Source: Chitinophagaceae bacterium
Lineage (GTDB): Bacteria; Bacteroidota; Bacteroidia; Chitinophagales; Chitinophagaceae
DNA length: 64,000 bases
Direction: 5' to 3'
NCBI GenBank assembly: GCA_027486835.1
Contig: JAIXOJ010000133.1
Span: 1-64,000 of the forward strand
The notes beneath the pieces are model-generated. The model was not told the origin of the DNA, made no database searches, and saw only the letters and a program-made list of their open reading frames with translations. Each line of letters begins with the position of its first letter. Position 1 is the stretch's first letter. The translations under genes and the position numbers were made by a program. Below are positions 1-10,309 of the stretch, piece by piece.

Positions 1-26
1 AGCCCTATTTCTAGGGCTTTTTTTGT
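1..26 (+). terminator. Intrinsic terminator of a gene left of the window
   Basis: Inverted repeat AGCCCTA / TAGGGCT with a 4-base loop, followed by a run of T on the + strand. It fits the end of a rightward transcript that begins outside the window. No coding sequence is seen between here and position 255. Confidence 0.7.
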
Positions 27-193
27 ATCATCAATATCGCTTACTTTATATTTTTTGTCTACCTCTAATTTATGTACGGTTTGCTATAATTTTATGCTCG
101 AATTGTTTTTGCGTTTTTACAAATATTGACCTAGAAATATTGAGCCTGATGGAATTATTGGTTGTCGCTTAATCAGCGTTAGATAACCAACAT

Positions 194-229
194 AAAAAAA
201 GCGGTTTCAAGGTTGAAACCGCTTTTTTT
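194..229 (-). terminator. Bidirectional-type terminator after the first T9SS gene
   Basis: Perfect 17-base inverted repeat with a 2-base loop (A7-GCGGTTTCAA and its complement). It carries T runs in both directions. It lies 27 bases beyond the stop of the leftward gene ending at 256 and probably ends that transcript. Confidence 0.85.
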
Positions 230-255
230 ATGTTATGGATAATGCTTCATTCCCA

Positions 256-3200
256 TTATTGAATCACTACCTTTTTCATTTCCACACCTGTAGCTAACCC
301 TTCTACTTTCAGGTAATACACCCCAGCAGCCAATTTACCCGATTGGTTAAAGTTGAGTGGCCATTGGTTGTTGCCGGCATTGGCCGTTAATCGTTGGGTA
401 AACACTGTTTTGCCAGTTGTTGTCATCAAACGGCAGGTGAGTAATGCACTTTCGCTTGCATTGTATTGAAGCACCGTTTTGCCTGTTGATGGATTGGGTG
501 AAATATTCCAAGCAATTGGTAGTGGTTCTGCACTTACCAGTCGGCCAGAAGTTTTTTCCATGCTGTGTAAACGCATATCTGAGTCATAAGCTTCTACAGG
601 TGTAATATCCGATGTAATGGTGAGCGATTCGGATTCAAAATCTTGCTTTTTCTCCAAGATTAGATTCACCAACAAGCTGCCATCGGCCAAGGTTTCGCCC
701 ACCAATTGCGGGTTTGCCCATAAGAAACTGATGTTTCCTGCTGCTGCATGATTGATGCCGTATTCTAATGACGACAATCCTTTTTCTACCCCTACCAAGC
801 GCAACGCTTCTGGGTTAAAATGCAGCGTGAACTGCCCACCTAATAATTGGCGGAAATTCCGAACTCGGATGGGTACGATAATGCGAGATTGGTATTTACC
901 TACTTTGATGTCCTCGTGGTACAATTGTACTGGCTGGGTTTGTTTTGAAGTGCCTAAAGTAGCTGGGTTCCAATCCCAAGTTACATCGCCGAGTTTATAT
1001 GCGATAAAGCTTTGTTTCAGATGAGCGGTATCTGCACCTGAAATAATAATGCTGTCTTTATTTGGAAATGGATTTAAACTGTCTGTAATTGTAAAAGAGC
1101 TATCCGTAAAACCCCATAGTCCTCCAGAAAAACTACTATCGATATTTAGCACCAGCCGTTTCAACAACAATAAATCCAAGGCTGTCACGCTTCCATTTTT
1201 GTTTACATCAGAAGCAAGAATTTTATACGGGGAATTAAATAAAAACTTTTTGAGTATATAACCCTGAATTTGAATCACATCAATTACAGATACCCCGTTG
1301 GTTTTAATAATATCATTGTTCTTTATTGGGCGAATCAAATAACTAGTATCGGGACTTAATGCTAAACTATAATGGCCCGCAGTGTCTGAAATGGTCCTCT
1401 TAAAACCATTAAACTGTACATCAACCCTTGAAATGGGATAGCCTTTTGGATGATAAAACCTTCCTACTAGGGTATTAAGAATGCTAGTTGATCCTACTTT
1501 CACCAATAAAGGACTGGATGTAGCCGTACAATTTTCTTTATCGGTTATTTTTAAAGTAAATGTCTTGGTACTATCCAGCGTAATGGTAGTTGGGTTCGAT
1601 TTGGTTGAATCATCTAGTAAAGACTTTGGCGACCACGCATATACAATTGGACTCGTAGCATTAGATACCACTGCCGATAGTTGAATACTAGACCCAGCAG
1701 CAACCGTTGTATCTTTTGTTACAATAGAGGGCAATGAAGTTCTATTCGCTTTAACCATCTTTTTGCCTATTAAAGTAATGTCATCTATCGCCCACAACTC
1801 GTTTATCCGATTATTAGTAGCGATGACCCTGAACTTGAATTGAGTAATACCTACAGGCAGATTTACTTTGAACGCACTGGAAGAGTCATTGACAGCGCAA
1901 AGTTTATTTTGACCTAGCGTAAGGTTGGTTACTGGTGTAGCTTTAAAAGGAAATAACTTATTGTTTCCTCCTGATTGGGTTACTAATGTTTGCCATGTTG
2001 TACCATCATTGAGGGAAGTTTCTACTATTAAGTTTTCATCTACATCGGCCCCTGATCCTCCTGAACTTATTGAAGCTAATCCACTCTGATCTAATGAAGC
2101 TACTTTAAATTCGAAAGTTAAAGAGTCATATGCATTTAAGCCCGTAACATTATCAAACGTAAACGTATTTACAGATGTTTTTCCACCATTGGCACTATTG
2201 ATAGAAAAACTTTTCCTAAGAAAATAATTGCCCTTGAGATTCACTACTCCTGATACATCTGTTCCTGTAGTACTTGATGAATTGATGTACACCACAGGTC
2301 CATAATTAACTGGAGTCCAAGGCTTTGGAGCAGTTGGACTAAAATCATCCTGCTTAATCATGGTAGTGGCAATCGTGTCTTTTGGTTCTATAATATCAAA
2401 AGAGTCACTCAAGGCACTGGAGAATCCTGTGGCAGAAGCGGTTAGTTTTATATTGTTTTGAACACCACGTGTAAAAATTATACTATCAAAAGTGGCAAAC
2501 CCGCTTATGAATGTCTTGTTTTGGGCTACGAAACCACAGGCATTTCCTACAGCTTTTAGGGTAACTGTTCCTGTTTTAATACCAAATTGACCCGTCGCCT
2601 TGCAATAGGCCACCACCTTTACTGCCTTCATGAGGCTGCCTTGGTTGGTTTTTTCTGGTTGAGTGAAAAAACCCAGTGCGTCAGGCGCTGTGCAAGCGGC
2701 AGCAGTGGTTACGGTTACTTTCGCTATATCACTTGTCAATGGAGTACATGTACCACTGCTTACTACGCAGTAATAATAGTAAACGCCATTCGTACTGTTT
2801 GGTGGTATATACACTGAGTCAGTTGCTCCTACAATTAATTTACCCCCAGTTGTATTATTGGTAGTGTTGGAGTACCATTGAAAAGTTGCTTGTTTATTGG
2901 CAGTGGAAATCTTAATGGGTGAAACAATATTACCAAAACCTTTTAATACATTTTGGTTATTTGGGTAGGGTTGTTTTGCAATAGATGGAGGAGCTACCAC
3001 TTGTATTGTATCATAAAATACATTACCGCATCCTGAAGGTAACCCAACACCAGTTATTGTATACACGTATGTACCCAATGGCAATACCGATGTATTTATT
3101 TTAACCGTATCCCCAGAATAAGATACATTTTTATCTAATCCAGATGGCGAGTAAGAACCACTCCATAAAAATGAGTCAATTCCAATACTTGATGTAGCTA

Positions 3201-4278
3201 AACTAACAATTTCATTTTGGCATACTTTAGAAGAGCTAGGACTTATATTAACATCAAAGAAAGAAACGCCCGATTCTGGTGCAATAGTATAATTGCAAAC
3301 GTCCCCCGCAAACCCATCGAACATAATATAATAAGTATTTCCTGGTACTAATCCGCTTACTGTAATCGCGGCACTGGCATTGGATGGCAATAACTGGTTA
3401 TTACAGTACTTTGAACTGATCAAACCAGAATTACAGCTTCCCTCATAAACAAATATTTGTATGCCGCCTCCACCGCTCCCAGGTACATTGGGAGTCGCGG
3501 AGGAAGCGTCAAAAAAACTGTTATATACCCATACATTAAACTTAACAGTACTAGCCCCAGCTACAAATTTTACAAAAGAGTTATTGTCAATACTGCCGCA
3601 AAATGCATTAGTAAGTGCTGCCCATGTGTGGGTGGGTGAATAATCTGCGGAAGTATTACCACACAATCCTGTGAAATTACAGATTAAGGGTGCATCTGAA
3701 CAAGAAGCACTAGCTTTATTGAAGCTGGTGCATAAAGGCTTAAAGGGTACATAGGTATAGGGGGCTGGGGTGTTAGAAAATTTAATCGACCAATTTTTGA
3801 CAATTCCAGTATCCCCCCCGTAAGAATCAATTACAATTAATTTCCAAACGCCGTTTGCACTCTTCCCATTGTTCACCTGACCGAGCGGATCTTCTGGCTT
3901 AAATTTTCCAGTTATTGTTGAATAACCCACCACAGTACTTATGGATTGTGTCGCGGTTTCTATAAAGATGGTGTTTACAAAGTTGCCTACCTCCCTATTT
4001 TGAAACAAGCGTGCCATTGTGCCATCTGGTGATTTTAAATAGATGGTTAAATCCTTAGAAAATGAGTGATCGAGATTTAAGGTTAAACTTTCTAAACCAT
4101 AACTGTTGTTAATTACTCCCACCCCAGAAACAGTTAAAGGAAATGAAGTAGTTGCACTATCTGCAATGGCACCTATAGATGCACCTGAGCTACCTGTGAA
4201 AACTTGGGCTTGCATTCGATTACTTACCAATAAAGCCAACATTAAAACAACCACGAAAAATGACACCTTCTTTTTCAT
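256..4278 (-). CDS. Giant secreted T9SS cargo protein with P-domain, dockerin-like and cohesin-like modules
   Basis: A 1340-residue secreted multidomain protein. It opens with a signal peptide (about residues 1-25, ending MQAQ), then a proprotein-convertase P-type beta domain (about 28-170) and a Cys-rich CUB-like region (about 185-345). Ig-like stretches follow. A dockerin-like pair of Ca-binding loops comes next (DVNKNGSVTALD near 1023 and KLGDVTWDWN near 1096), then a cohesin-like beta domain (about 1116-1240) and a T9SS type A sorting tail (about 1259-1340, starting ISPNPSTGKTVL). The tail predicts export through the outer membrane by the type IX system and surface attachment or release. 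No catalytic domain was recognised, so adhesion or scaffolding is an inference. It is a tandem paralogue of the gene at 4307, 28 bases upstream; the last 245 or so residues of the two are almost identical. Confidence 0.88.
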   Translation of the reverse strand: MKKKVSFFVVVLMLALLVSNRMQAQVFTGSSGASIGAIADSATTSFPLTVSGVGVINNSYGLESLTLNLDHSFSKDLTIYLKSPDGTMARLFQNREVGNFVNTIFIETATQSISTVVGYSTITGKFKPEDPLGQVNNGKSANGVWKLIVIDSYGGDTGIVKNWSIKFSNTPAPYTYVPFKPLCTSFNKASASCSDAPLICNFTGLCGNTSADYSPTHTWAALTNAFCGSIDNNSFVKFVAGASTVKFNVWVYNSFFDASSATPNVPGSGGGGIQIFVYEGSCNSGLISSKYCNNQLLPSNASAAITVSGLVPGNTYYIMFDGFAGDVCNYTIAPESGVSFFDVNISPSSSKVCQNEIVSLATSSIGIDSFLWSGSYSPSGLDKNVSYSGDTVKINTSVLPLGTYVYTITGVGLPSGCGNVFYDTIQVVAPPSIAKQPYPNNQNVLKGFGNIVSPIKISTANKQATFQWYSNTTNNTTGGKLIVGATDSVYIPPNSTNGVYYYYCVVSSGTCTPLTSDIAKVTVTTAAACTAPDALGFFTQPEKTNQGSLMKAVKVVAYCKATGQFGIKTGTVTLKAVGNACGFVAQNKTFISGFATFDSIIFTRGVQNNIKLTASATGFSSALSDSFDIIEPKDTIATTMIKQDDFSPTAPKPWTPVNYGPVVYINSSSTTGTDVSGVVNLKGNYFLRKSFSINSANGGKTSVNTFTFDNVTGLNAYDSLTFEFKVASLDQSGLASISSGGSGADVDENLIVETSLNDGTTWQTLVTQSGGNNKLFPFKATPVTNLTLGQNKLCAVNDSSSAFKVNLPVGITQFKFRVIATNNRINELWAIDDITLIGKKMVKANRTSLPSIVTKDTTVAAGSSIQLSAVVSNATSPIVYAWSPKSLLDDSTKSNPTTITLDSTKTFTLKITDKENCTATSSPLLVKVGSTSILNTLVGRFYHPKGYPISRVDVQFNGFKRTISDTAGHYSLALSPDTSYLIRPIKNNDIIKTNGVSVIDVIQIQGYILKKFLFNSPYKILASDVNKNGSVTALDLLLLKRLVLNIDSSFSGGLWGFTDSSFTITDSLNPFPNKDSIIISGADTAHLKQSFIAYKLGDVTWDWNPATLGTSKQTQPVQLYHEDIKVGKYQSRIIVPIRVRNFRQLLGGQFTLHFNPEALRLVGVEKGLSSLEYGINHAAAGNISFLWANPQLVGETLADGSLLVNLILEKKQDFESESLTITSDITPVEAYDSDMRLHSMEKTSGRLVSAEPLPIAWNISPNPSTGKTVLQYNASESALLTCRLMTTTGKTVFTQRLTANAGNNQWPLNFNQSGKLAAGVYYLKVEGLATGVEMKKVVIQ

Positions 4279-4306
4279 AAAATCTTGTACTTTTTTTAAT
4301 TAATTA

Positions 4307-7300
4307 TTATTGAATCACTACTTTTTTCATTTCCACACCTGTAGCTAATCCATCTACTTTCAGGTAATACACCCCTGCCGCCAATTTGCCTGATTGGTTA
4401 AAGTTGAGCGGCCATTGGTTGTTGCCGGCATTGGCTGTTAATCGTTGGGTAAACACTGTTTTGCCCGTTGTGGTCATCAAGCGGCAGGTGAGTAATGCAC
4501 TTTCGCTTGCATTGTATTGAAGCACCGTTTTACCAGTGGATGGGTTGGGTGAAATATTCCAAGCAATTGGTAGAGCTTCTGCACTTACAATACGCCCTGA
4601 GGTTTTTTCCATACCGTGTAAACGCATATCTGTGTCATAGGCTTCAATCGGTATTAAATCTGCCGTAAGACTGAGCGATTCTGATTCAAAATCTTGCTTT
4701 TTCTCTAAAATTAGATTCACCAACAAGCTGCCATCAGCCAAGGTTTCGCCCACCAATTGCGGGTTTGTCCACAAAAAACGGATGTTTCCTGCTGCTGCAT
4801 GGTTGGTGCCGTATTCCAATGACGACAATCTTTTTTCTACCCCTACCAAGCGTAATGCTTCTGGATTAAAATGCAGCGTGAACTGCCCTCCTAATAATTG
4901 ACGGAAATTGCGTACTCGAATGGGGACGATAATGCGAGATTGGTATTTGCCTACTTTAATATCCTCGTGGTACAATTGTATGGGCTGGGTTTGTTTTGAA
5001 GTGCCTAATGTAGCTGGGTTCCAATCCCATGTTACATCACCTAACTTAACCCCGATAAAACTTTGCCCCACTAAATCTTGGGTAAGATTGGATAACAACA
5101 AGCTGTCTTTGAAAGGAAAAGGATTTAAACTGTCGGGGAATTGATACGCACTGTCAACGAACGCCCATGTTTTATTTTTCGGGAAGATGGTATCTATTCC
5201 TAGGCACATCCTTTTGATCAACAATAGGTCAAGCGTAGATATATCGCCGCTGCTGTTTACATCTGCCGCAATGATTTTATACGGAGAATTCAACTTCGTT
5301 TTGCCAAGGATATGGCTTTGTACTATCAATACATCTATCACCGAAATGCCGTTGGCTACTGTTGTTTCATTGTGTTTCTCGGCTTTTACAACATAATCGG
5401 TAGCACTGAATGCTGAGAATCCATAGAGGCCATCGGTGCTGGTTGTCTGGCTGCTACCATCACTCAAATTAAGTGTCACATTCGGAATTGTATATCCTTT
5501 CGGATGCCTAACACTTCCATTAATACTGTAAAGAGCAACTACCCGAATAATGATTTTATTGGAAACGGCATTGGGCGTTACTGAACAAAGTGCATTGCTG
5601 GTTAATTGTACACTTATGGTATCAAAATCCTGTAGCAGATTTGATTTATAAATTCTGTTGGTTGCACCGGTTATGGCTACGCCGTTCTTGTACCATTGGT
5701 AGGTTGGCGCACTTCCACCGCTGCTAGCATTGGCAATAAACGTAACCAAAGCACCTGAAGGTATGTAGCTAGACGAAGCCGTAATTTTCACTTTGGGCGT
5801 TACCTGACTTGAGGGTAATAATTCGAGCGTAGCCGCACTGTCGCAACCAAGGGTGTTGGTCAAATGAACAATATAAGTACCGGGTTGGGTAAACGTGCTA
5901 TCGTTAAACAAGTAGGTATCTCCCGTACAGATATAGTCTGTGGTAAACGAACTAGTCGCTTTAACGGGAGAAATTAATAGGGAATCTTTTGCCACACAGT
6001 TGTCGCTATCGCTAATGGTAAGCTTGAACCATTTGGGGGAACTAATGACTAAACTGGTGGGTGATAATGTGGAACTATCTGCTGGATTAGCCAATAAACT
6101 ACTTGGCGACCAATTGTACCGAACAGGATTGTGTACACTACTAATTGATGCAGAAAGAGAAGCTACACTTCCTACACAAACCAGATTTGGACTGACCAAA
6201 ACCTTGGTTTTAGGTGTGGAATCAGCTGCAACATCAACAAATTTTGACCCTATTAAATATATGTCGTCTATACACCAATTTTCATTTACGTGATTATTTG
6301 TAGCAGTAAAGCGGAACATAAACTGGCTGGTGCCCCTTGGTAATTCTACGATGAAAGAACTCGTTTTGTCTAAGGAGCTAAATACTTTATTGCTGTTAAC
6401 TGACAACCTAACTGCACTACTAGCGGAGAAGGCGAATAATTTATTCAATCCACCAAAATGAGTTAACAATGGCTGCCATGTTTTTCCGCCATCTGTTGAT
6501 GTTTCTACGAAAGCATTTTCATTTGTATCTGCCCCACTGTTTACTGGGTTACTAATTGTCGTTCCATTTGGATTAAGTGAAGCCAGTTTAAACCCAAACA
6601 ATAGAGTATCATAAATACCTAGTCCTAAGTTATTATTGAAGGTGATGGTTCTTTTTGTTCCCCACCCCACTGATGCGGAGTTACTCGCGGAATAGCTTTT
6701 CCTGAAATAATAATTACCAACCTTAAATACAAGCCCAGATACATCAAAACCTTTAGTTCCTGTTGAACCAACAACAATAGGCGAATCAAGAGTAGGAGGA
6801 GCCCAAGCTGCTTTAGGACTAGGGCTAAAGTCATCATAACGGAGGGTATCTCGTTTTGGCACAGGTTTCTTGCCTAACACTGCAAAAGGAACACTTTCCG
6901 TTGCTGCAATGCCTGCGGTTGTTGCTATCAATTGGATATTCTTTTGATCTGCCCTTGTAAACAATAAGCTATCAAAAACCGCTAATCCATTTGTAAATTT
7001 TAAGGATTTAGGTGCAAAACCACAGGCGTTTTTGGCAGTGATAGTAACTGTGGTTGTAGAATCTGAACTATTGGCACCAGTGGATTTACAAAACTTTCTT
7101 ACCACTATAGATGGTTGAATAAAACTGCCTTCATACACTTTATCTGGGTCGTTTACGAATGCAATGGTATCAGGATTGGGACAAGATGGAGCGTTGGAAA
7201 CCACTACCGATGCAATGTTTGAATAAGCCTTGCAGCCCCCATTATTAATTACACAGAAATAATAAGTAGACCCAACAACAGAACTAGATGGCCAATAACT

Positions 7301-8722
7301 TGACTGTGTAGCTCCTCCTATAGGCGAAGCACCAGACCAACTGTTGGTGGTATTACTGTACCACTGGTAACTGATGATGCTGTCAGCGGCAGCTTTTACC
7401 GAAATTGCTTTTACCGGATAGCCGGTATAAACTTGCTGAAGGATGGGTGCTGTTTGTTGGATAAACTTGGGCGTATCAACAATGTTTACGGTGAAGGATT
7501 TAATAGTTGAATTACAAGTAGAAGTAGAATTTAAGGTTGCTTTATAAACATAACTACCAGCTGGCACAACAGCAGTATTAACAATTGCAGTATCACCCTT
7601 TGCATTGGTATTAATGCCACTTGGACTTGCAGTACTCGTCCAACTATATGTTGAACTAGCAATTGAAGAATTGGCAATAAATTGTATTGGGCTTCCTTTA
7701 CAGATATTGGGCGTTGACAAACTCGTTAAAAAATTAACCAACTCGATTCCAGAAACGGCCTGCACAGTATAATCACATACATCTCCTGCAAATCCGTCAA
7801 ACATTAAATAATAAGTTTGACCAGGAGTTAGACCAGAAGCAGAAACCACGTAAGGATCGGTGCTAGGTAGCAATTGATTATAACAACCAAAAGAATTAAC
7901 AGACCCATTGCATAAACCAGAAAAGAAGAACATCTGTATTCCTTCCCCATAAGTACTATTATATACCCATACGTTTAACTGCACACTTGATTCACTGGCT
8001 ACAAACTTGATGAAGGAATTATTATCCATGGAACCACAAAAAGCATTTGTCAATGCAGGCCATGTGTGAGTAGGGGAAAATTCCACCGAAGTATTACCAC
8101 ATAAAGAGTTTCCAGAACAAAATAGCGGAGCTGTGCTACAGGTACTTGTGGCTAGTCCAGAAAAAGAACAAAGCGGTTTTATTGGAACTGGTGGGGCGGG
8201 GGTGGTACTGAATTTTAACGACCAATTCAGTACACTCCCAATTTTTGTTGCTGTAGCGTCTTGAACACAAAGAGTCCAAGTACCATCTGCATTTTGGCCA
8301 TTATTAAACTTTCCCAATTTTTCTTCGGGAAGAAAAGTACCTGTAAATGGCGCAGACCCAGTAACAATGGATGGTGTAGTTATTGGTTGTCCTACAAATT
8401 CGGTATTTGTAAAATTTATACCTGACCCACCATTTTTATTTGAAAGTAGGATTGTTGTACCATCTGGACTCACCAGTTTAATCACTAGATCACCAATATA
8501 AGGATGCTTAATGTTGATTTTAATGCTTTCTAAGCCATAATTACCATTGATAGTACCTACACCAGACACCGCTAAGGGGAAACAAGTGGCAGTAGCTCCA
8601 TTGTCAGGTATTACACCAATAGATGCACCCGAAAACCCCGTGAACATCTGGGCATTGGACAAGTGGCTGTTGAAAAAAATCATGGCAAATGCCGTTAGTA
8701 GAACTGCTGTAAACCTTTTCAT
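4307..8722 (-). CDS. Giant secreted T9SS cargo protein, paralogue of the neighbouring gene
   Basis: A 1471-residue protein with the same plan as the gene downstream: signal peptide ending SNAQ, P-type domain (about 28-175), Cys-rich CUB-like region, and PKD/Ig-like segments. It has one extra Ig-like insertion (about 1000-1110) that accounts for most of its extra length. Dockerin-like loops lie near 1152 (DVNSSGDISTLD) and 1227 (KLGDVTWDWN), a cohesin-like domain at about 1247-1370, and a T9SS type A tail at about 1390-1471. The N-terminal two thirds differ clearly from the paralogue, while the last 245 residues have only about 16 differences. Likely a surface or extracellular protein; substrate unknown. 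The 28-base gap to the next gene suggests one transcript. Confidence 0.88.
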   Translation of the reverse strand: MKRFTAVLLTAFAMIFFNSHLSNAQMFTGFSGASIGVIPDNGATATCFPLAVSGVGTINGNYGLESIKINIKHPYIGDLVIKLVSPDGTTILLSNKNGGSGINFTNTEFVGQPITTPSIVTGSAPFTGTFLPEEKLGKFNNGQNADGTWTLCVQDATATKIGSVLNWSLKFSTTPAPPVPIKPLCSFSGLATSTCSTAPLFCSGNSLCGNTSVEFSPTHTWPALTNAFCGSMDNNSFIKFVASESSVQLNVWVYNSTYGEGIQMFFFSGLCNGSVNSFGCYNQLLPSTDPYVVSASGLTPGQTYYLMFDGFAGDVCDYTVQAVSGIELVNFLTSLSTPNICKGSPIQFIANSSIASSTYSWTSTASPSGINTNAKGDTAIVNTAVVPAGSYVYKATLNSTSTCNSTIKSFTVNIVDTPKFIQQTAPILQQVYTGYPVKAISVKAAADSIISYQWYSNTTNSWSGASPIGGATQSSYWPSSSVVGSTYYFCVINNGGCKAYSNIASVVVSNAPSCPNPDTIAFVNDPDKVYEGSFIQPSIVVRKFCKSTGANSSDSTTTVTITAKNACGFAPKSLKFTNGLAVFDSLLFTRADQKNIQLIATTAGIAATESVPFAVLGKKPVPKRDTLRYDDFSPSPKAAWAPPTLDSPIVVGSTGTKGFDVSGLVFKVGNYYFRKSYSASNSASVGWGTKRTITFNNNLGLGIYDTLLFGFKLASLNPNGTTISNPVNSGADTNENAFVETSTDGGKTWQPLLTHFGGLNKLFAFSASSAVRLSVNSNKVFSSLDKTSSFIVELPRGTSQFMFRFTATNNHVNENWCIDDIYLIGSKFVDVAADSTPKTKVLVSPNLVCVGSVASLSASISSVHNPVRYNWSPSSLLANPADSSTLSPTSLVISSPKWFKLTISDSDNCVAKDSLLISPVKATSSFTTDYICTGDTYLFNDSTFTQPGTYIVHLTNTLGCDSAATLELLPSSQVTPKVKITASSSYIPSGALVTFIANASSGGSAPTYQWYKNGVAITGATNRIYKSNLLQDFDTISVQLTSNALCSVTPNAVSNKIIIRVVALYSINGSVRHPKGYTIPNVTLNLSDGSSQTTSTDGLYGFSAFSATDYVVKAEKHNETTVANGISVIDVLIVQSHILGKTKLNSPYKIIAADVNSSGDISTLDLLLIKRMCLGIDTIFPKNKTWAFVDSAYQFPDSLNPFPFKDSLLLSNLTQDLVGQSFIGVKLGDVTWDWNPATLGTSKQTQPIQLYHEDIKVGKYQSRIIVPIRVRNFRQLLGGQFTLHFNPEALRLVGVEKRLSSLEYGTNHAAAGNIRFLWTNPQLVGETLADGSLLVNLILEKKQDFESESLSLTADLIPIEAYDTDMRLHGMEKTSGRIVSAEALPIAWNISPNPSTGKTVLQYNASESALLTCRLMTTTGKTVFTQRLTANAGNNQWPLNFNQSGKLAAGVYYLKVDGLATGVEMKKVVIQ

Positions 8723-9267
8723 GTTTGTTACATTTTATTGATGCTATTAAAATATTTTTTCTGGAATAATTATAACTATTGACAATTGCTGTTTAACGGT
8801 GATTCGATTCCTATTGGTTGAATAGGGTACTGAAAAACTTTGACAACTTGTTAAAACCGTTTGGCTAAAGTAGGGGTTTAGCGTATATATTTTAATTGGT
8901 GCTTGCTTTTTTTTTGATTAATCGGTAAAAAGGGTGTTTTTTTCTGAAATAAATCGATTTCTGATCAAAAAATCTAGTCGAGAACGCATCTTTTTGTTCA
9001 ACTTGTGGGTTTTTGCTTCAGTAACATGTATATCTTTTGTGGTTCTATAAGTAAATGAATGATTTAGGTAGTGGAAAAATCGGGTTGCTGATTTATCCTT
9101 CAACCACAAAAAGATGTTTTCCTAAAACTATTTAGTAGATATAGTTGACGGGTGTTTTAAGGAAATAGTACAAATAAGATGTTGCAAATAGAAACAAGCA
9201 AAAACTGATGACAAAAGGTAAGTTTTCCCATTCAAGCGTATGGTATAACCTGATTTTGTCACCATAA
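8723..9267. other. Gene-free AT-rich leader region
   Basis: About 550 bases between the second T9SS gene and the terminator of the small secreted protein. It is AT-rich with scattered T tracts. A basic 63-codon reading frame (8918-9109, minus) has no recognisable start context or family and was not called. I see nothing else here; it presumably holds the promoter of the leftward T9SS genes. Confidence 0.4.
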
Positions 9268-9307
9268 AAAAAGGGCAAACACCCAGAAATAGATGTTTGC
9301 CCTTTTT
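9268..9307 (-). terminator. Intrinsic terminator of the small secreted protein gene
   Basis: Perfect 14-base inverted repeat (AAAAAGGGCAAACA and its complement) with a 12-base loop and a T run in the leftward direction. It lies 21 bases past the stop at 9329. Confidence 0.85.
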
Positions 9308-9328
9308 AAGTAAAAGGATTAAACGAGA

Positions 9329-9559
9329 TTAACCTTTTTTTGGAGCTGCAGCTGGTGCTGGTGTTGCTGCTGGAGTTGCAGTAGCAGTTGCTTCGGCTTT
9401 TTTTCCTTTGCTGTCACTACAACTTTTTCCTTCTTTCTTGCAGCAATGGCTACCTTTTTTACATTTTTTTTCGCCTTTTTCCGCTTTTTCATCTTGCTGG
9501 GCAAAAACTGTAGTTCCCATTACCAATGCAGCTACTGCTAAAACAAATACTTTTTTCAT
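9329..9559 (-). CDS. Small secreted Cys/Lys-rich protein
   Basis: The start is taken at the internal ATG giving MKKVFVLAVAALVMGTTVFAQ, a clean signal peptide; an upstream in-frame ATG would add 13 residues ahead of it. The mature part is about 55 residues: a Lys/Glu-rich stretch with four cysteines (KKCKKGSHCCKKEGKSCSD) followed by a low-complexity Ala/Pro/Thr tail. The Cys/His cluster could bind metal or form disulfides in the periplasm, but that is inference. Small Ala/Lys-rich secreted proteins of this kind are common in Bacteroidota and have no known function. It is a single gene with its own terminator. Confidence 0.7.
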   Translation of the reverse strand: MKKVFVLAVAALVMGTTVFAQQDEKAEKGEKKCKKGSHCCKKEGKSCSDSKGKKAEATATATPAATPAPAAAPKKG

Positions 9560-9649
9560 TTTCGTTATTTTTTTATTTTTAAAATTAAAGGTTACCAAAT
9601 GTAGGCAGGATTACAATAGAAAAAATGATGCCGCAATGTTAAAAATGAA

Positions 9650-10309
9650 TTACCAGGTGGCCAAAACTGTAACTCCGCCTTTTACTACTTGATTTAAAGC
9701 CACATTCACTTGTGTTCCAACTGGCAATAACACATCAACCCTACTTCCAAATTTGATGAATCCGTATTCTGCTGTCTGGTGCACCGATTCTCCTACTTTG
9801 GTGTAGTTGCAAATTCTTTTGGCCAATGCGCCTGCTATCTGTTTGTAAAGTATAACACCTTTTTGGGCATGTTTCACGGCCACACTCCATCGCTCATTTT
9901 CTGTGGAGCTTTTAGGATGCCAGGCTACTAAGTATTTGCCCTTGTGGTATTGATTATATACTACTTGGCCATTGATAGGATTTCTATTTACATGAACATT
10001 AGCTGGACTCATGAAAATACTCACTTGGATGCGCTTGTCTTTAAAATATTCTTCGTCAATAATTTCTTCAATTACCACCACTTTACCATCGGCGGGACAA
10101 ATAATCTGGTTGTCATTTAGCGTTAGCTGCCTGTTGGGAATTCTAAAAAAAGAAATGATAAACAGCAACAAAAACAAAGTGACAAAAAACAATACTAGAG
10201 AAACCGCTGGGTAACTCCCGCTTAAAAAACTAAAGGAAAGGACATTGATGATACCGAATACTAAGGCAGTAATTCCGATAGTTTGAAAGCCTTCTTTGTG
10301 TACAGTCAT
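9650..10309 (-). CDS. psd: Phosphatidylserine decarboxylase proenzyme (short form)
   Basis: Decarboxylates phosphatidylserine to phosphatidylethanolamine, the last step of PE synthesis, at the inner membrane. The 219 residues match the short class of the family. Two N-terminal hydrophobic segments (about 10-55) are followed by the catalytic domain with PADGKVV, the FMSPANVHVNR motif and a C-terminal KFGSRVD. In this family the chain self-cleaves at Gly-Ser to make the pyruvoyl group, so Ser of FGS is the expected pyruvoyl precursor. It is the last gene of a leftward group with the CPBP protease, DUF2007 and cdsA genes. cdsA makes CDP-diacylglycerol, the precursor of phosphatidylserine. Confidence 0.93.
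   Translation of the reverse strand: MTVHKEGFQTIGITALVFGIINVLSFSFLSGSYPAVSLVLFFVTLFLLLFIISFFRIPNRQLTLNDNQIICPADGKVVVIEEIIDEEYFKDKRIQVSIFMSPANVHVNRNPINGQVVYNQYHKGKYLVAWHPKSSTENERWSVAVKHAQKGVILYKQIAGALAKRICNYTKVGESVHQTAEYGFIKFGSRVDVLLPVGTQVNVALNQVVKGGVTVLATW

Noticed and set aside
8918-9109. 63-codon basic frame on the minus strand
   Set aside because: No start context, no family resemblance, lies in an AT-rich leader.
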